Assembly: GCA_028751875.1 (NCBI GenBank)
Contig: CM054135.1
Coordinates: 61,957,175-62,021,174 of the forward strand
Source of the DNA: Rapana venosa
Taxonomy: Eukaryota > Mollusca > Gastropoda > Neogastropoda > Muricidae
Direction of reading: 5' to 3'
Length of the DNA: 64,000 nt
The translations under genes and the position numbers were made by a program. Each line of letters opens with the position of its first letter. Positions within the stretch are counted from its first letter, which is position 1. The notes below the pieces were generated by a model. The model saw only the letters and a list, made by a program, of their open reading frames with translations. It had not been told where the DNA came from and ran no database searches. Positions 21,590 through 32,789 of the stretch are shown here, in pieces.

Positions 21590-23765
21590 AGTGAAATTCC
21601 CCTTTTTTTGGGGGAAGCATGTTAAAAGAGAGGCCACCCATTTTTTTCTTTTCCGTCTAGGTTTCCCATCTTCCTTTTATCAGACCCTGACCTTGGGGTG
21701 GGGGGAACTGAAAAGATGCCTGGTAAGCCTCCCCCACCTCTGGTCCTGGCCCTTGCGCAGTAGGCCGAATCTTTCATCTGGTCCTTCTCGATGTTTCCAT
21801 CCGATTGTTCTGTTTCCCCCTTCTGCCCCTTCGAGTTTTCCCCTGAAAAGTATGTTTTGGGAGAGGGGTTTTGGCGGGTACGTGCCGCATGTCATTTTTT
21901 TTTTTGACGAGGGTGGAAGGGGTTCCTGGGACCTGCCACCCTTTTTTATTTGATCTTGAAAAATTTCTTGGGTCTTTCGTTCTCTCCAATATGCCCCGTA
22001 TTTTTAACGGCATTTTTTTCAAAGATGGTTTCGCTTTGGTTTAGCAGTCAATGTCCAGGTTTCATTTCCCCGAAAGCGGGTCGACTGAATTAGGGTTTGT
22101 AGAGCTTTGTTTGTTTGGGGAAAATGATCCTTTTTTTCCATATGGTGGTATTTTGTCTGGAAGATTTTTCCATGGTATTTATTTGATTTTTGTGGACCCC
22201 CGTCTTTGTGAGTGGCGCCGGGTATTTAAATTCGTTCCTCCCCCCAGTTGTTGGCCTTTATGAAATTTTTTACGGGGCATTGTCGGAATTCCCAAAAAGT
22301 ACTTTACTTTTTCCCAGTCACCTCCACCCCTATGTCCACTCTTTTTCTCGCGGGTGTAAGATCTTGCAGCTGTTTTACTTCCCCCCCATGGGTCAATGTA
22401 TCGGAAACCGTAAGTTGTTGGGGGGTCTGGCCAATGGAGATGGTGGGTGGATTTGGAGGGTCTTCTCTGGTTTTCAAAAAGATTGAACGGGAGGGAGAAA
22501 ACAGGATCCTTGTCGGACCCCAACTGTGGTTTGAAAGTGTTCCGCCCTGATTGTTGGAGGATCCCCTGTTCAGTGTTGTATAGTGCTTGAAGGGGTTTGC
22601 ATATCCTTCTTCAACCAAACTTCTGAGGACCCTGCCAGGCCCTTTCGTGCCATACTCTGTCAAAAGGGCCCTTCTTGAAGTCGATGAAGTTGGGGAAAAA
22701 AGGTCTCTTGTTTTGAAGTGTTTTTCCTTTTGATGTGGCATTTTTAAAAACTGTTGATTGTGCTCTGCCTGCCCTAAACCCCAGCTTGTTCCCGCAAGGT
22801 TTTTTTCGCCCCCTTCTTGGTCGATTCAAAATAACTTTGGCATGATCTTGTGGCGTGGCTGTGGGGCTGATTTTTTCATATTTTTGGGCTTTGGCGTAAA
22901 ATCCCTTCTTGGGCAGGGTATGATAGTGATTGTGTCCATTTTTTGGGCCACTGTTTTGTCCCAAATTTTGACAATGCTGTAACATTTGTGATGACTGTTT
23001 CGCCCCTGCTTGAGGTCGCTGGTATATTGTCTGCTCCTGGGGGGATTTCCTACTGGTAAGTGGGAGGTTCTTATTTTTTCCCTCAGTATAGGTAATGGCG
23101 GGGGTGTTTGATTTTGCTCCCTTCTTCTTTCTTTATCTTTTCAGGTTGTATTGGGTTTGTACGTTCTTGACAATATTCGACCACCTTTAAATGAGTGAGC
23201 TTTCTTGAGGGGGTTTCGGAGCTGTTTAAATATGATTTTGGGTTTTGAAGGGGTTTTTTGGAGTTTTTCGGGGTGGTATGCCTTTTTTCCCGTTGCCACT
23301 TTTCAGTTTTTTTCGATTCATCACATTGTACTGATCCATTTTCTCTCTGGCTTTTACATTGACTTTTACGGATTTTTTGGCCCTCCCGGTATTCTTTGGG
23401 TTGGAAGCCCTGGTTGGTTTCAGTGTTTCTTGTATCCGGAAGCCCAAGATGTCTTTGGTAGTCCAGGCGGGTGTTTATTCCTCGACCCGATATCCCTGGG
23501 GTTTTTCGGATCCCCATTTGAGTTGTTGGTGAGGTCATTGATGTCTTTTGCCCCGGAGGTTTAATCCCGAAAAACGTCCGCCAAGTTAGCTTGGAAAACT
23601 CTCGACATTGGGTTTTTTTGTTTGTCCACGTCAAATTTGTACGGGGTTTGAGGCTTTTTTGTTTTTTTTCAGCTTCATTTTAAATAAGCGCCAAATCGGG
23701 GGTTTGTGCCATTAGTTCCAGGGTAGGTTTGTTTGGTTGTTGATGTGGATTGAAGCGCCTGGTGT
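21590..23765 (-). mobile_element. Second RTE-like LINE, 5'-truncated, heavily frameshifted
   Basis: Minus-strand pieces from high to low coordinate give the end of the endonuclease and the linker (23083-23634). RT then shows LPKKG (about 22910), GFRAGR (about 22770), FIDFKK and FDRVWHE (about 22660-22690), TTVGVRQG-like residues (about 22520), PTISIG (about 22430) and GQQL (about 22250). A C-terminus with GRRGRQN-like residues (about 21810) completes it. The order and motif style fit an RTE-like element of a different subfamily from 8540-11075. Almost every homopolymer seems wrong in length, so no frame stays open for long. The 3' end abuts (TAA)n next to a SINE-A. Confidence 0.75.
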
Positions 23766-23929
23766 TAAGAAAAAAATTTTTTTTGGTTAGGGTTAGGTTG
23801 GCGATGCCAGGTTGCCTCCTTATGCTTGGGGGGAAGAGGGTATTGGCCATGGTAAGTCTGTGGGTGCAGGCAAACTAAGCGTAGCCCCCGTTTTGGGTTT
23901 CCCCCCCAGTCCAAATGCCCAAACTGTGT

Positions 23930-24130
23930 GGGAAAGAAGAACATCACATATACAATCTAGCCCCATCATCTGACCATACAGATGAAGAAGTAGAAGAATT
24001 TTCCCCATCAGACTGGCTTTTTTCTACAGAATTTTGCCAAGAACAACTCTCTTGTTGCCATGGGTTCTTTTATGTGTGCTAAATGCATGTTGCACACAGG
24101 ACCTTGGTTTATCGTTTTCATCTATATATA
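23930..24130 (-). mobile_element. SINE-D 3' fragment
   Basis: On the minus strand it has the block TTGCCATGGG, GGCAAAATTCTGTAGAAAAA and AGCCAGTCTGATGGGG of SINE-D. The tRNA-like head is missing. Confidence 0.65.
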
Positions 24131-24481
24131 GGGCTATATCTTGCAAAGACAAATCAAAGCCCATGCATTCAACCTAATCATACACCTCCATATAAAAGAA
24201 TGAAATTAAAATAAAATTTAATTACCCCAACCCCTGTATTTCGACTAAACTGCATAGCTTTGTTGTTATAGTATCAAAAATACAAAATTCACTCAAAAAA
24301 ATTGCTTAAAAAAAGGATTCTTCATTAAGTCCCAGGTAGTACCCTCCCCCTCCCCAGATCAACACTCACTCACTCACTCACTTGCTGCTGCACACAGAAT
24401 AAGAGACAGACAAAAAGAGAGACAAGTGAAAGAGAGGGGGGGGGAGGGGGGGAGGGTAAGAGACTAGCTGGATACACAGGG

Positions 24482-25018
24482 GGACGGGATAGCCTGGTGG
24501 TTAGAGTGATGTATTGGTGATCTGCTGACCCTGGTTCGATTCTCCTTCAAGAGGATTTTTCCTCTGGAGTTAACATCAGTGTCAACTCCACACTACCCAA
24601 AAGTCCTTCGATTAAACTGTAAACCGAGGTCCCAAGTGGGAACCACACAGAACATTTTGCGCACACGTTAAAACCCGTTCCGCTTTTCGGAAGAGTAGGC
24701 CATTGTGACCGTTAGCGCGCCTTGGCTTCAGTACAGTTCCCCCAGTTCACCCAGCTGTAAATGGGTACCTGCCCTCTTTAGGGTCAGGGAAGGTAAAGCA
24801 GCGAGGGAGAGGAGATGGGCGCCGCCCTCAATATGCTGGCCCTAGAGAAGTGAGGTCTCTGACGCCTCGCTCCCCTACGACCTTATAGGTTATGGGACTC
24901 CTTTACCTTTACCTTTTAGGCCATTGTGTGCTGGTGGGAACTGATGACAAAATTTACAAAACAGCATACCCAGGGGGACTGGATGAAAAAGCACATGAGT
25001 GCTTATTCCATTACCTTC
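24482..25018 (+). mobile_element. SINE-A split by a 5S-type SINE
   Basis: The head GGGATAGCCTGGTGGTTAGA begins at about 24486 and the core is interrupted after TAGGCCATTGTG at 24707. The element resumes at 24917 with the same 12 bases and ends with the A tail AGTGCTTATTCCATTACC. Confidence 0.85.
24708..24916 (+). mobile_element. 5S-type SINE, 5'-truncated, with 12-bp target duplication
   Basis: The 209-bp insert is flanked by perfect copies of TAGGCCATTGTG (24696-24707 and 24917-24928). It starts at the last bases of the 5S-like head, so it is truncated there, and matches 62843-63045 closely through TGTAAATGGGTACCTGCC, ATATGCTGGCCCTAGAGAAG and TATAGGTTATGGGACTCC. 5' truncation plus target duplication is the mark of LINE-driven insertion. 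Confidence 0.9.
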
Positions 25019-25055
25019 TAGGGAGACTATATTACCCCCTTGGTGGGGGTGGGGT

Positions 25056-25345
25056 GGGGGAATAGCCTAGTGATAGCCTTGTAATTAGAACATTGTGCTC
25101 CCAATCTGACGATCTGGGTTCGATTTCTGCTCAAAGGGATATTTTCCCCTGGAATTAACACCAGTGCAGACCTCACTCTCCCCAAAAGTCCCTCCATGAG
25201 ACTATAAGCCGAGGCCCCTTGTGCAAAGGCAAGCAGAACATCTTGCCAACACGTTAAATCCTGTACCACTTTTCGTAAGAGTAGGCCATAGTGTGCCGCT
25301 GGTAATGGATGACAATGATATAAAAGAATATTTAAAGAATTGTAT
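25056..25345 (+). mobile_element. SINE-A, diverged
   Basis: The head has a small internal duplication (ATAGCCTAGTG then ATAGCCTTGTAATTAGAAC), followed by GGGTTCGATTTC, the core and a decayed A-rich tail. It follows another SINE-A within 40 bp. Confidence 0.75.
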
Positions 25346-25816
25346 CCTCAAAATAAAAGAATAAAAATAAATCTTAAAAAAAACAAGTTGTCCAGCCACC
25401 TGTGTCTTCCAGCCTTTAAGTCTCCTTGCTCTCTCTCTCTCTCTCTCAGTAAGCTACATGCCATCTGGATCATCATGAATTTATCACGTGTTAGCGGTGC
25501 AAAGTTGCACAAGCCATGGGGAAAAAAAGTGAAGAAGAGACATTGTGACCTAGTTTCCTTGTCACAGACCCGTTTGTTGTAAAATGCTGATTTGCGATTT
25601 GTCCAGTTCCTTTTGAAAGGGCTAAACAAAGCTTATGAAAAAAAAGTATCTGAATATATCCTGTAGCCATGTTATGGAATCCATGCCATGATGACTGTTT
25701 GGGCTGTTGTAAACTAAATTTTTCTAAATATGACATTATGCGTTTTGTGCCCAGTCCCTTTCCCGATGTCCCCTTGTAAATCGGCATCCTGCTTAGTACA
25801 ATAAACTATTGTCATT

Positions 25817-25874
<58 letters not shown>

Positions 25875-26070
25875 CACATAAGATAGATATTGTTATCCTA
25901 AGTCATATTTTTGTAGCTGACTTTTTGTTATACAGTAACATGTTGTAGTTTTTTTTTTGGTTTTTTTTTTTACTATTGCTTTTACCCCCACCAAAATACT
26001 AAGCAGTTGGGCAACCCCCTTCATGTATGGGCCAATGGCCTTTTTGTGAATAAATCATTGAGTTCGAGTT
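25345..26070. other. Island sequence with microsatellites and a possible LINE 3' remnant
   Basis: The stretch 25490-25830 ends with AATAAACTATTGTCATTGTC before a (TC)n run. That ending has the style of a non-LTR 3' terminus, but no coding part is visible. Confidence 0.4.
25822..25872 (+). repeat. (TC)n microsatellite
   Basis: About 24 CT dinucleotides in an unbroken run. Confidence 0.95.
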
Positions 26071-26074
26071 CCAG

Positions 26075-26200
26075 TTCTCTCTCTCTCTCTCTCTCACACA
26101 CACAAACAAACAAACAAACACACCCTAATGCTCGCACGCACATACACGCGCGCGCGCGTGTGTGTGTGTGTGTGCGCGCGCGAGTGTATGTATGTGTGTG
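26075..26200 (+). repeat. Compound (CT)n(CA)n(CG)n(TG)n microsatellite
   Basis: CT, CA, AAAC, CGCG and TG runs follow one another. The alternating purine-pyrimidine part (ACACGCGCGCGCGTGTGT) is a Z-DNA-prone type. Confidence 0.9.
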
Positions 26201-26514
26201 TAATTTGTATTTTGCAGTGTATTATTTTATTGGTTTTTCTCTTTTTGATTGGTTCACTTTATTGATAAAGGTTACAATAATTAATAAATTTGTTCTTAGA
26301 TAGATAGCTTGATGGGGAAAAAAGCAAATGCATTGCTTATTTAATGTACCATCTGGAAATAAAAATTTGACTTGACTTGACATGACTTCACACATACACA
26401 CACTCCATTTGCAGTGAAATTAAACATCATGGGAAAGGGAATGAGGAGAAAGGGAAAAGAGATAGGGAGAATGTCATTAAGTATTTGAGAGTTTGTAATA
26501 TAATTATGAGAGAG

Positions 26515-26518
<4 letters not shown>

Positions 26519-26563
<45 letters not shown>

Positions 26564-26600
26564 GGTCAAATGAAATGAAATGAAATGAAATCATTTTATT
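26519..26600 (+). repeat. (GA)n plus (AAATG)n microsatellite
   Basis: A long GA run with one break is followed by five AAATG-type pentamers. Confidence 0.9.
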
Positions 26601-27010
26601 TCGAGGATAATGAATAAGCACTGACATGCTTTCTTACACCCAGTCCCCACCCTGCACACACACACACAGGCATGCATGGGTCTTTGTGTGTCAGAGAGAG
26701 AGAGAGAGAGTTCACATACAGCTTTGTATAAGGTTATTGTGTGTATCAGGTCTGGTTATGCAATTTTGCACGTTCACAATACGTTTTATGTGTTTTGTTT
26801 TTGCTTTTTGTTCCTCAGCTACAGTTCCCAGGTTTACCAATGGTGAGAAGAAAAAGGGTTCAGGAAATGCAACACACAAACTCAACTCCAATATTTTAAT
26901 GAGGGTAATTGGATAAGCCAGAGGCCTCTTTACACCAGGCCCTCATGGACAAAAAGTGAAACAAACATGAATAAACCAATGGGGAACTTGAGCACACACA
27001 AAACTACTTT
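26600..27010. other. Island sequence with SINE scraps
   Basis: A SINE-A tail scrap (GAATAAGCACTGACATGC) and a B-tail scrap (CTCAGCTACAGTTCCCAGG, minus orientation, about 26815) lie around a short GA run. No gene is seen. Confidence 0.45.
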
Positions 27011-27036
27011 GTATTCTTCTTCAGCTCCACTTGTTT

Positions 27037-27243
27037 TGTATTGTAGGCCTATTGTATTGTGTTGTATTGTATTGCATGTATACTACTCTAAGTCATGGCG
27101 GATTTCTTCTTCAGCTCCACTTGTATTGTATTGTATTGTATTGTATTGTATTGTATTGTATGCCTATTGTATTGTATTGTATTGTATTGTGTTGTAGGCC
27201 TATTGTATTGTGTTGTGTTGTATTGTATTGTATTGTATTGTAT
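27037..27243 (+). repeat. (ATTGT)n pentanucleotide array
   Basis: Long runs of TTGTA/ATTGT are separated by GCCTATTG variants and by a short duplicate of TTCTTCTTCAGCTCCACTTG (27016 and 27102). The edges carry scraps of SINE-E (TAAGTCATGGCGGATTTC and TAAGTCACAGTGGATTTCTC). Confidence 0.9.
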
Positions 27244-27469
27244 GTATACTACTCTTAAGTCACAGTGGATTTCTCTGCGTGGAATTGGGGCTGCTGTGCC
27301 CAAGTCAAGACAAGTCAAGTTAAGTCAAAAACACTTTAATTATCCCATGAAGGGCAATCACAATACTGACAGGCACATTAATATTATAATTATCTCAAAA
27401 GATACAAGACAAATACATTTCAAATTGGTATGAACATTCCAAAATAACTTGAAACAAAATACAACACAC

Positions 27470-27720
27470 AAACACACACACACACACACACAACACACAA
27501 CAAACATGCCCTGCACACACACAGACACGTGTAGGTGCATGGGCTCACAACACACACACACACACACACACACCAATGTAGGAATACAATGTTGTACAAA
27601 CCATTGATTGGAAAAGACATAAAATTATTATTTACGCATGCACGCAGGCACTCACACAGGCACTCACACATGCGCACACCCATACACTCACACACACACA
27701 CACTACACACACACACACCA
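27470..27720 (+). repeat. (CA)n-rich region
   Basis: Three CA runs separated by unique-looking sequence, each with small CACG or CAT variants. Confidence 0.9.
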
Positions 27721-27769
27721 GGAGAGCCCTTCGCCACAAGAGCCACCCATTATTTTTTTTTCTTTTCTT

Positions 27770-28030
27770 GACTGTAACTGTATTTGTTTCCCTATCAGAG
27801 TGGCTTTTTTTTCCTACAGAATTTTGCCAGGGCAACTCCCTTTTTGCCATGAGTTCTTTTATGTGCACTATATAATTATGTGTAACAGGGACCTCAGTCC
27901 AAAAGACTAGTGCCCAGACCACCACTCATGGTCTAATGGATGGTGGAATAGTTTCTGGCCTAAATGGGGATCGAACCACCACACACTTCTAACCGGGACT
28001 TCTGGCTTTCTAGACAGGTGCTTTGGGTTA
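27770..28030 (-). mobile_element. SINE-D
   Basis: On the minus strand the head has GTTAGAAGTGTGTGGTGG with a B-box-like GGTTCGATCCCC. The body shows GACCATGAGTGGTGGTCTGG and AGCCACTCTGATAGGGAAAC, and a poly-A follows. It matches the D part of 45337-45619. Confidence 0.8.
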
Positions 28031-28269
28031 AAATATGAACTGCACTATTAGTATTGCTAGCAGACGACAAAGGACTGAAGAGGTCTAGTATTCCCTGAAA
28101 AATCTACCATATTTGTGCAAAATAGCATGAGTTGTTACTCACAAGTTAATCTTTCATAAAAAGTGTTTTTAACTTTGGAGGATACAGTGGTAAATGCAGT
28201 ATGTGTGTTTTAGTTTATTTGGAAAAAAAGTTGAAAATGACCCAAAATCAAAGGTGGAGTACCAGCCTA

Positions 28270-28335
28270 CTTTTGCTCTTTGACCCACGAACAATAACTC
28301 TCACTTCATAAATATGGCTGCTGCCGCGGGGAAAA
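28270..28335 (+). promoter_or_regulatory. Promoter-like conserved segment, plus strand
   Basis: It reads CTTTGACCCACGAACAATAA and then ATGGCTGCTGCCGCGG, matching 21045-21105 in the opposite direction. The ATG opens only an eight-codon frame, so it is not itself a coding start of any size. Confidence 0.3.
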
Positions 28336-29470
28336 CGAACTGAGCTCACCAATACTGATTCATTGATTGATAATCTTTTTTTCCCAAGCGTGACAGATGA
28401 GTATTGACATATATCTCTTCATCCTGTTCTTTCCCCGAGAAGGCATTACCGTTAAGAAGTACTACTGATAATTTGAAATAGGCTTAACGTAAAGAAATGT
28501 TGGGGATGGAAATCGCCGTAATCGGTAATCTTCGATGATAATCATTATTCCCTAGGCCTCGGCAAGGGTTACAACTTACAGATGAGTATTGCCATAGTTT
28601 TTCATTCGGCCCTTGCCCTGAGGAAGGGCAACTTTAATAAGCACAACTAATTTCAGGGAAAATCTTCAAGAGAGAGAGAGAGCTCTATAGAGAGAGGGGA
28701 GAATTATCTGTGAAATAAAATAAAAAAACAATCATAATCCAAATCTGAAATCAACAAAATCAAATCAGTAAGAACACCCCCTCCCCTCCCGTGGTGAAGC
28801 CGGGGAACTGCCAGTGTAAACAGCATCTCCACATTCTAGAAATTCTGTGCAAGGAATTCCCCCAATTCAATCATTAAAAATGAAAAAAAACCCAAGGAAT
28901 ATTGGAATAAGGTAATGATAGACTAGTGACAAAACAAAAATGTAAAATAAGTTAAGTTATAAACGTGCAAAAAGAATGAATCAACAGAGCTTGTTAACTA
29001 GTGAGACCAGACAAGAAATAGAAAGATGAAATAACAGATTTCAATGTGAAAATAAGCCCTGCAAATACTGAAATAGCTGAAAAGTGACAACAAATGTGAT
29101 CCTGAAAGGAGTGAAGAAGAAACTACCAGCACCATCAATCAACCAAAGCCAGACCAGCATGAATCATTGAATGTGCCACTCCAACGTTGAAACTCTCAGA
29201 TCATGCCTGCTCACTTTTCTCAGGTAAATATTGAGAAGTTAAATTATTATTTTTTAAATATTTTTTACTAAGCGCTGTGCTTGAAGTTTTTAGATTAAAA
29301 ATTGTTATTTGTCACACAATTTTATGAGTCAGTGTAAAAATTGTGAGTTGATGGGATAGTACTACTACTAGTAGACTATTCTATAATATTAGTTTATTAG
29401 TGAAACTGAAAGATTGGAATCTTCAGAAAAAGTTGGACCACTTCTCACTTCATCCATGTTCCTTGGTTGT
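28335..29470. other. Island sequence, no gene seen
   Basis: It contains an imperfect direct repeat (28370-28475 and 28536-28655, sharing ACAGATGAGTATTG and GATAATC) and a GA run near 28675. A donor-like CAG|GTAAAT occurs at 29220 after a short ATG frame, too little to call an exon. Confidence 0.45.
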
Positions 29471-29479
29471 GTGGAATGG

Positions 29480-29616
29480 TGATAATTATAATAATAATGA
29501 TGATGGTGAATATAGTAATGATGATGGTGAGGGTGATGATGGTGAGGGTGTTGATGATGATGATGATGATGATGGATGATGAAAATAATGATAATGAAGA
29601 TGATGAGTATCATTAT

Positions 29617-29648
<32 letters not shown>

Positions 29649-29760
29649 GCAACTAATAATAATAATAATAATAACAGTAATAGTATAATAATGGTGATGA
29701 TGATGATGAAGGTGATGATGATAACAATAATAATAGTAATGATAATATTAAGAATGGTGA
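29480..29760 (+). repeat. Trinucleotide repeat region with (CAG)8
   Basis: GAT-, TAA- and CAT-rich imperfect repeats include (CAG)8 at 29626-29649. Histidine- and methionine-rich open frames here are a by-product of the repeats. Confidence 0.9.
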
Positions 29761-29977
29761 TTATAATAATCTAAACATTAGAACAATAGTCAATAGCAAT
29801 GCTAATAAATAATGAAGCATTTAGTGTATTCTCTTGCAGCTGCTTTATAATTAAAAAAAAAAAGAAAGGGAAATCATAATCACATAATTATATGTACCCC
29901 CCTTCCCTATCACACATATAATTATATACACACATCATGACAACAGATATGCATAGTCACACATGCACATGAGTACA

Positions 29978-30189
<212 letters not shown>

Positions 30190-30334
30190 ACTCACTCAAA
30201 CATACAGAAGCAGCTTTCCTCATATGAATCTCAGGTGTTTAAACAAAAATTTAATCTAAAAATCATGAGTTCTGCTTCGGAGAAAGAAAACACTTTCAAG
30301 TACAACAGTGTTGTTTATTTTCCGTTCAATATAA

Positions 30335-30375
30335 TAATAATAATAATGTATGGAATTTATATAGCGCTGAATATA
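30335..30375 (-). mobile_element. SINE/LINE tail fragment
   Basis: On the minus strand TTCAGCGCTATATAAATTCC is followed by (ATT)n. Only the tail is present. Confidence 0.7.
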
Positions 30376-30489
30376 TATGTGAAGACATTGTTATGATATA
30401 AAATGAAAAAATATTGTAAAGAATCTATGCTTGAAATAATTGTTTAACATGTTAAAATGAAGCATTGAAGGTACAATTTTTTAAATGGA

Positions 30490-30875
30490 AAATATAAGGA
30501 GGAGGGTGGCAGGATGGTTAAGATGTTTACCTGCCAACAAGTAAACTGTGAGGTTTTATGTTTGAATCCCAGCCTCACTCTTTCTTCCCAGTTTAAAAAA
30601 AAAAAATCAAACTGAATGTCAAAGTCCTTTGGATGAGACTATTTACTGAGGCCCCGGCCCCATTTGTGAACGCACACAGAACATCTTGTGCACATGTTTA
30701 AAAACATGTACCGCCTTTTGGAAGAGTAGGCCATTTTTTGTGTGTTCAGACACCATCCCCAAAGTCGAAGTCAGAATGCTGCTACCTAAATGGTGGAGGG
30801 GAAAAAAGGTTGCATGCATACACAAAAATCTCACAGTTGTGAACTTCAGCAGAGCTTTAGCCGAGGAACAACAAT
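30490..30875 (+). mobile_element. SINE-B, full length
   Basis: The head GGTGGCAGGATGGTTAAGAT and B-box-like TTTGAATCCC lead into the core (GGATGAGACTATTTACTGAGG, CATCTTGTGCACATG). The B tail follows (GAATGCTGCTACCTAAATGG, CTTTAGCCGAGGAAC). Confidence 0.85.
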
Positions 30876-30929
30876 GACAACAACAGTAACAAACAAACAA
30901 AACAAACAAAGGGAAAATATCCACACAGG

Positions 30930-31212
30930 CCAGGGGTAGGATAATGTAGTGGTTAGAGTCATTGTGCTCATGATCTGATGGCCTGGGTTCGAGCCACCAC
31001 CAAGGCATATGTGCAAGGGGATTTTTCCTTTGGAGTTAAGTAACATCAGTACTGACTCCTTCGGATGAGACTATAAACTGAGGCCCTGTGTGCAAACGCA
31101 CGCAGAACATCTTGTGCACACGTTAAATCCTGTTCCGCTTTTTGTAAGTGTAGGCCATTGTGTGCCGGTGGGAACAGATGACATAATTTACAAACCCGCA
31201 TACACATGATTG
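30930..31212 (+). mobile_element. SINE-A with truncated tail
   Basis: The head is TAGGATAATGTAGTGGTTAG with GGGTTCGAGCC. TTAACATCAGTACTGACTCC and the full core follow. The element stops after the CATACACATG part, so the A tail is missing. Confidence 0.8.
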
Positions 31213-31226
31213 TTTATTGTTCACAG

Positions 31227-31296
31227 GATCAGCACACAAGAGCTTAGAACTGGGTTTTGGATGATGGACCACCAAGATCTGAAAAGAGCACTGTGG

Positions 31297-31345
<49 letters not shown>

Positions 31346-31353
31346 GAGAGATT
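31227..31353 (+). other. Exon-like segment containing (CAG)15
   Basis: TTTATTGTTCACAG precedes it and GAGAG|GTAGGC follows, so both ends look like splice sites. The segment holds (CAG)15 at 31298-31342. The alanine-coding frame ends in TGA before the donor, and the serine frame has a TAG upstream. A coding exon is therefore unlikely; a microsatellite near chance splice-like ends is the simpler reading. Confidence 0.25.
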
Positions 31354-31369
31354 TGAGAGGTAGGCATTT

Positions 31370-31535
31370 GCGTGTGTGTGTGTGTGTGTGTGTGTGTTTG
31401 GTGTATGTGTGTGTGTGTGTGTGTTTGGTGTATGTGTGTGTGTGTGTGTGTGTTTGGTGTGTGTGTTTGTGTGCGTGTGTTTGTGTTCATGTGTGTGTTC
31501 GTGTGTGTGTGTTCATGTGTGTGTTTGTGTGTGTT
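31370..31535 (+). repeat. (TG)n-rich microsatellite
   Basis: TG runs with repeated TTTGGTGTA and TTCATG interruptions, which look like duplications of a compound unit. Confidence 0.95.
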
Positions 31536-32182
31536 GCATAGGTGATTTTCCTTCCGTTTTAAATGCAATTCCATATTGGCGATTTTCAAATAAATAAAAA
31601 AGAATTGATGAATATCACATCCAAGACCTTGAATCCTTTTGAAAATGACCAAAATGATGAAAATGACCAAAGTGACAATTTGTGACAAGTACCTCTTTGA
31701 AAACCCTTGAAAGTCAAGGCTTGTTTAATCAAAAGTATTCTGTTTAAGGATGATGAGGAACTAAAGATACATTTCTCATTTTCTGTGTGGAAAAATAAAT
31801 AAACGTTCATATATGTGTGAGTGCATGAATGAAACCAACAAGGACTAGCAGACGACAAAGTCTCCAAGGAGGTAAAAATTAATTTGGTGCATGCACAGTA
31901 AGTCTCCAGAAGTTGTCTCGATCGCTAAGTTGGATGGATTTTAGTAATTCAGAATTCAAAATAATAGAGCAAAGCCAAAACTATGCAAATTATGCACACT
32001 GTGAAAGTGGACAGAACGAAAGTTGTGACACATTAGTCAAGTACTGTATTGTGATCTGTGGCGATTTCTTTTTTTTCTTGACATTAACTTTTTTTTTTAT
32101 AAATTGTGGAATGGCTTGCTTATTACCTATACAGATGTCTTTTTGGGAGATAATAATGTATTCCTGTTTCTGTGATTGCCAG

Positions 32183-32415
32183 ACTCTTTGCCAGGATTTC
32201 GTGATGGCAAGGACTTCATCGCCCTAAGGACTTTGTCTTTGCCAGGATAACTTCATCACAAGACTTCTTCATCGCCGTAAGGACTTTGTCTTTGCCAGGA
32301 TAACTTCATCACAAGACTTCTACATCATCATAAGGACTTTGTCTTTGCCAGGACAACTTCATCCCAAGACTTCTCCATTGTCACAAGGACCTTCTTCATC
32401 ACTGAAAGGACTTTG
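32183..32415 (+). repeat. Short tandem cassette block
   Basis: It begins after TGTGATTGCCAG and contains alternating AAGGACTTTGTCTTTGCCAG and GATAACTTCATCACAAGAC units. There is no clear donor-like end; it runs into a SINE remnant. Confidence 0.75.
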
Positions 32416-32486
32416 TTCTCCATTCCTCGGCTAGACCTCCAAGGTTAAAAAATGGTGAGAATTTTTTCTGATGCAACTGTTTCTCC

Positions 32487-32502
32487 CCCCCCCCCCCCCC
32501 CC
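32487..32502 (+). repeat. Poly-C run
   Basis: It sits inside a SINE-B tail remnant. The facing arm has a poly-G run at the mirrored place (7801-7817). Confidence 0.8.
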
Positions 32503-32614
32503 CACCATTAAGATAGCAGCATTCCAACTTTGGGAATACGGTTGGGACTTGAACTAAGCAGAGGAGTCTTTTTTCTTTAATATTTAACATTTTGTTTTAT
32601 TATTATCATTATTT

Positions 32615-32735
32615 TGTTGTTGTTAGCAGAGGAGTCAGTGCTGATGTTAACTCCAGGGTAAAATCCTCTAAAACAGGCATCTCTGCGGTGTCTCGGTCCC
32701 AGTTCATCAGATCACAAGTGTAACGCTCTGCTGTC
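32615..32735 (-). mobile_element. SINE-A head fragment
   Basis: On the minus strand a degraded tRNA-like head with GCAGAGCGTTACACTTGTG is followed by TGGAGTTAACATCAGCACTG. The core is missing. Confidence 0.65.
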
Positions 32736-32789
32736 CTGCCTATCGATATTATGTATATAATTAATTTTTACATGTAAACAGCTCTGACG

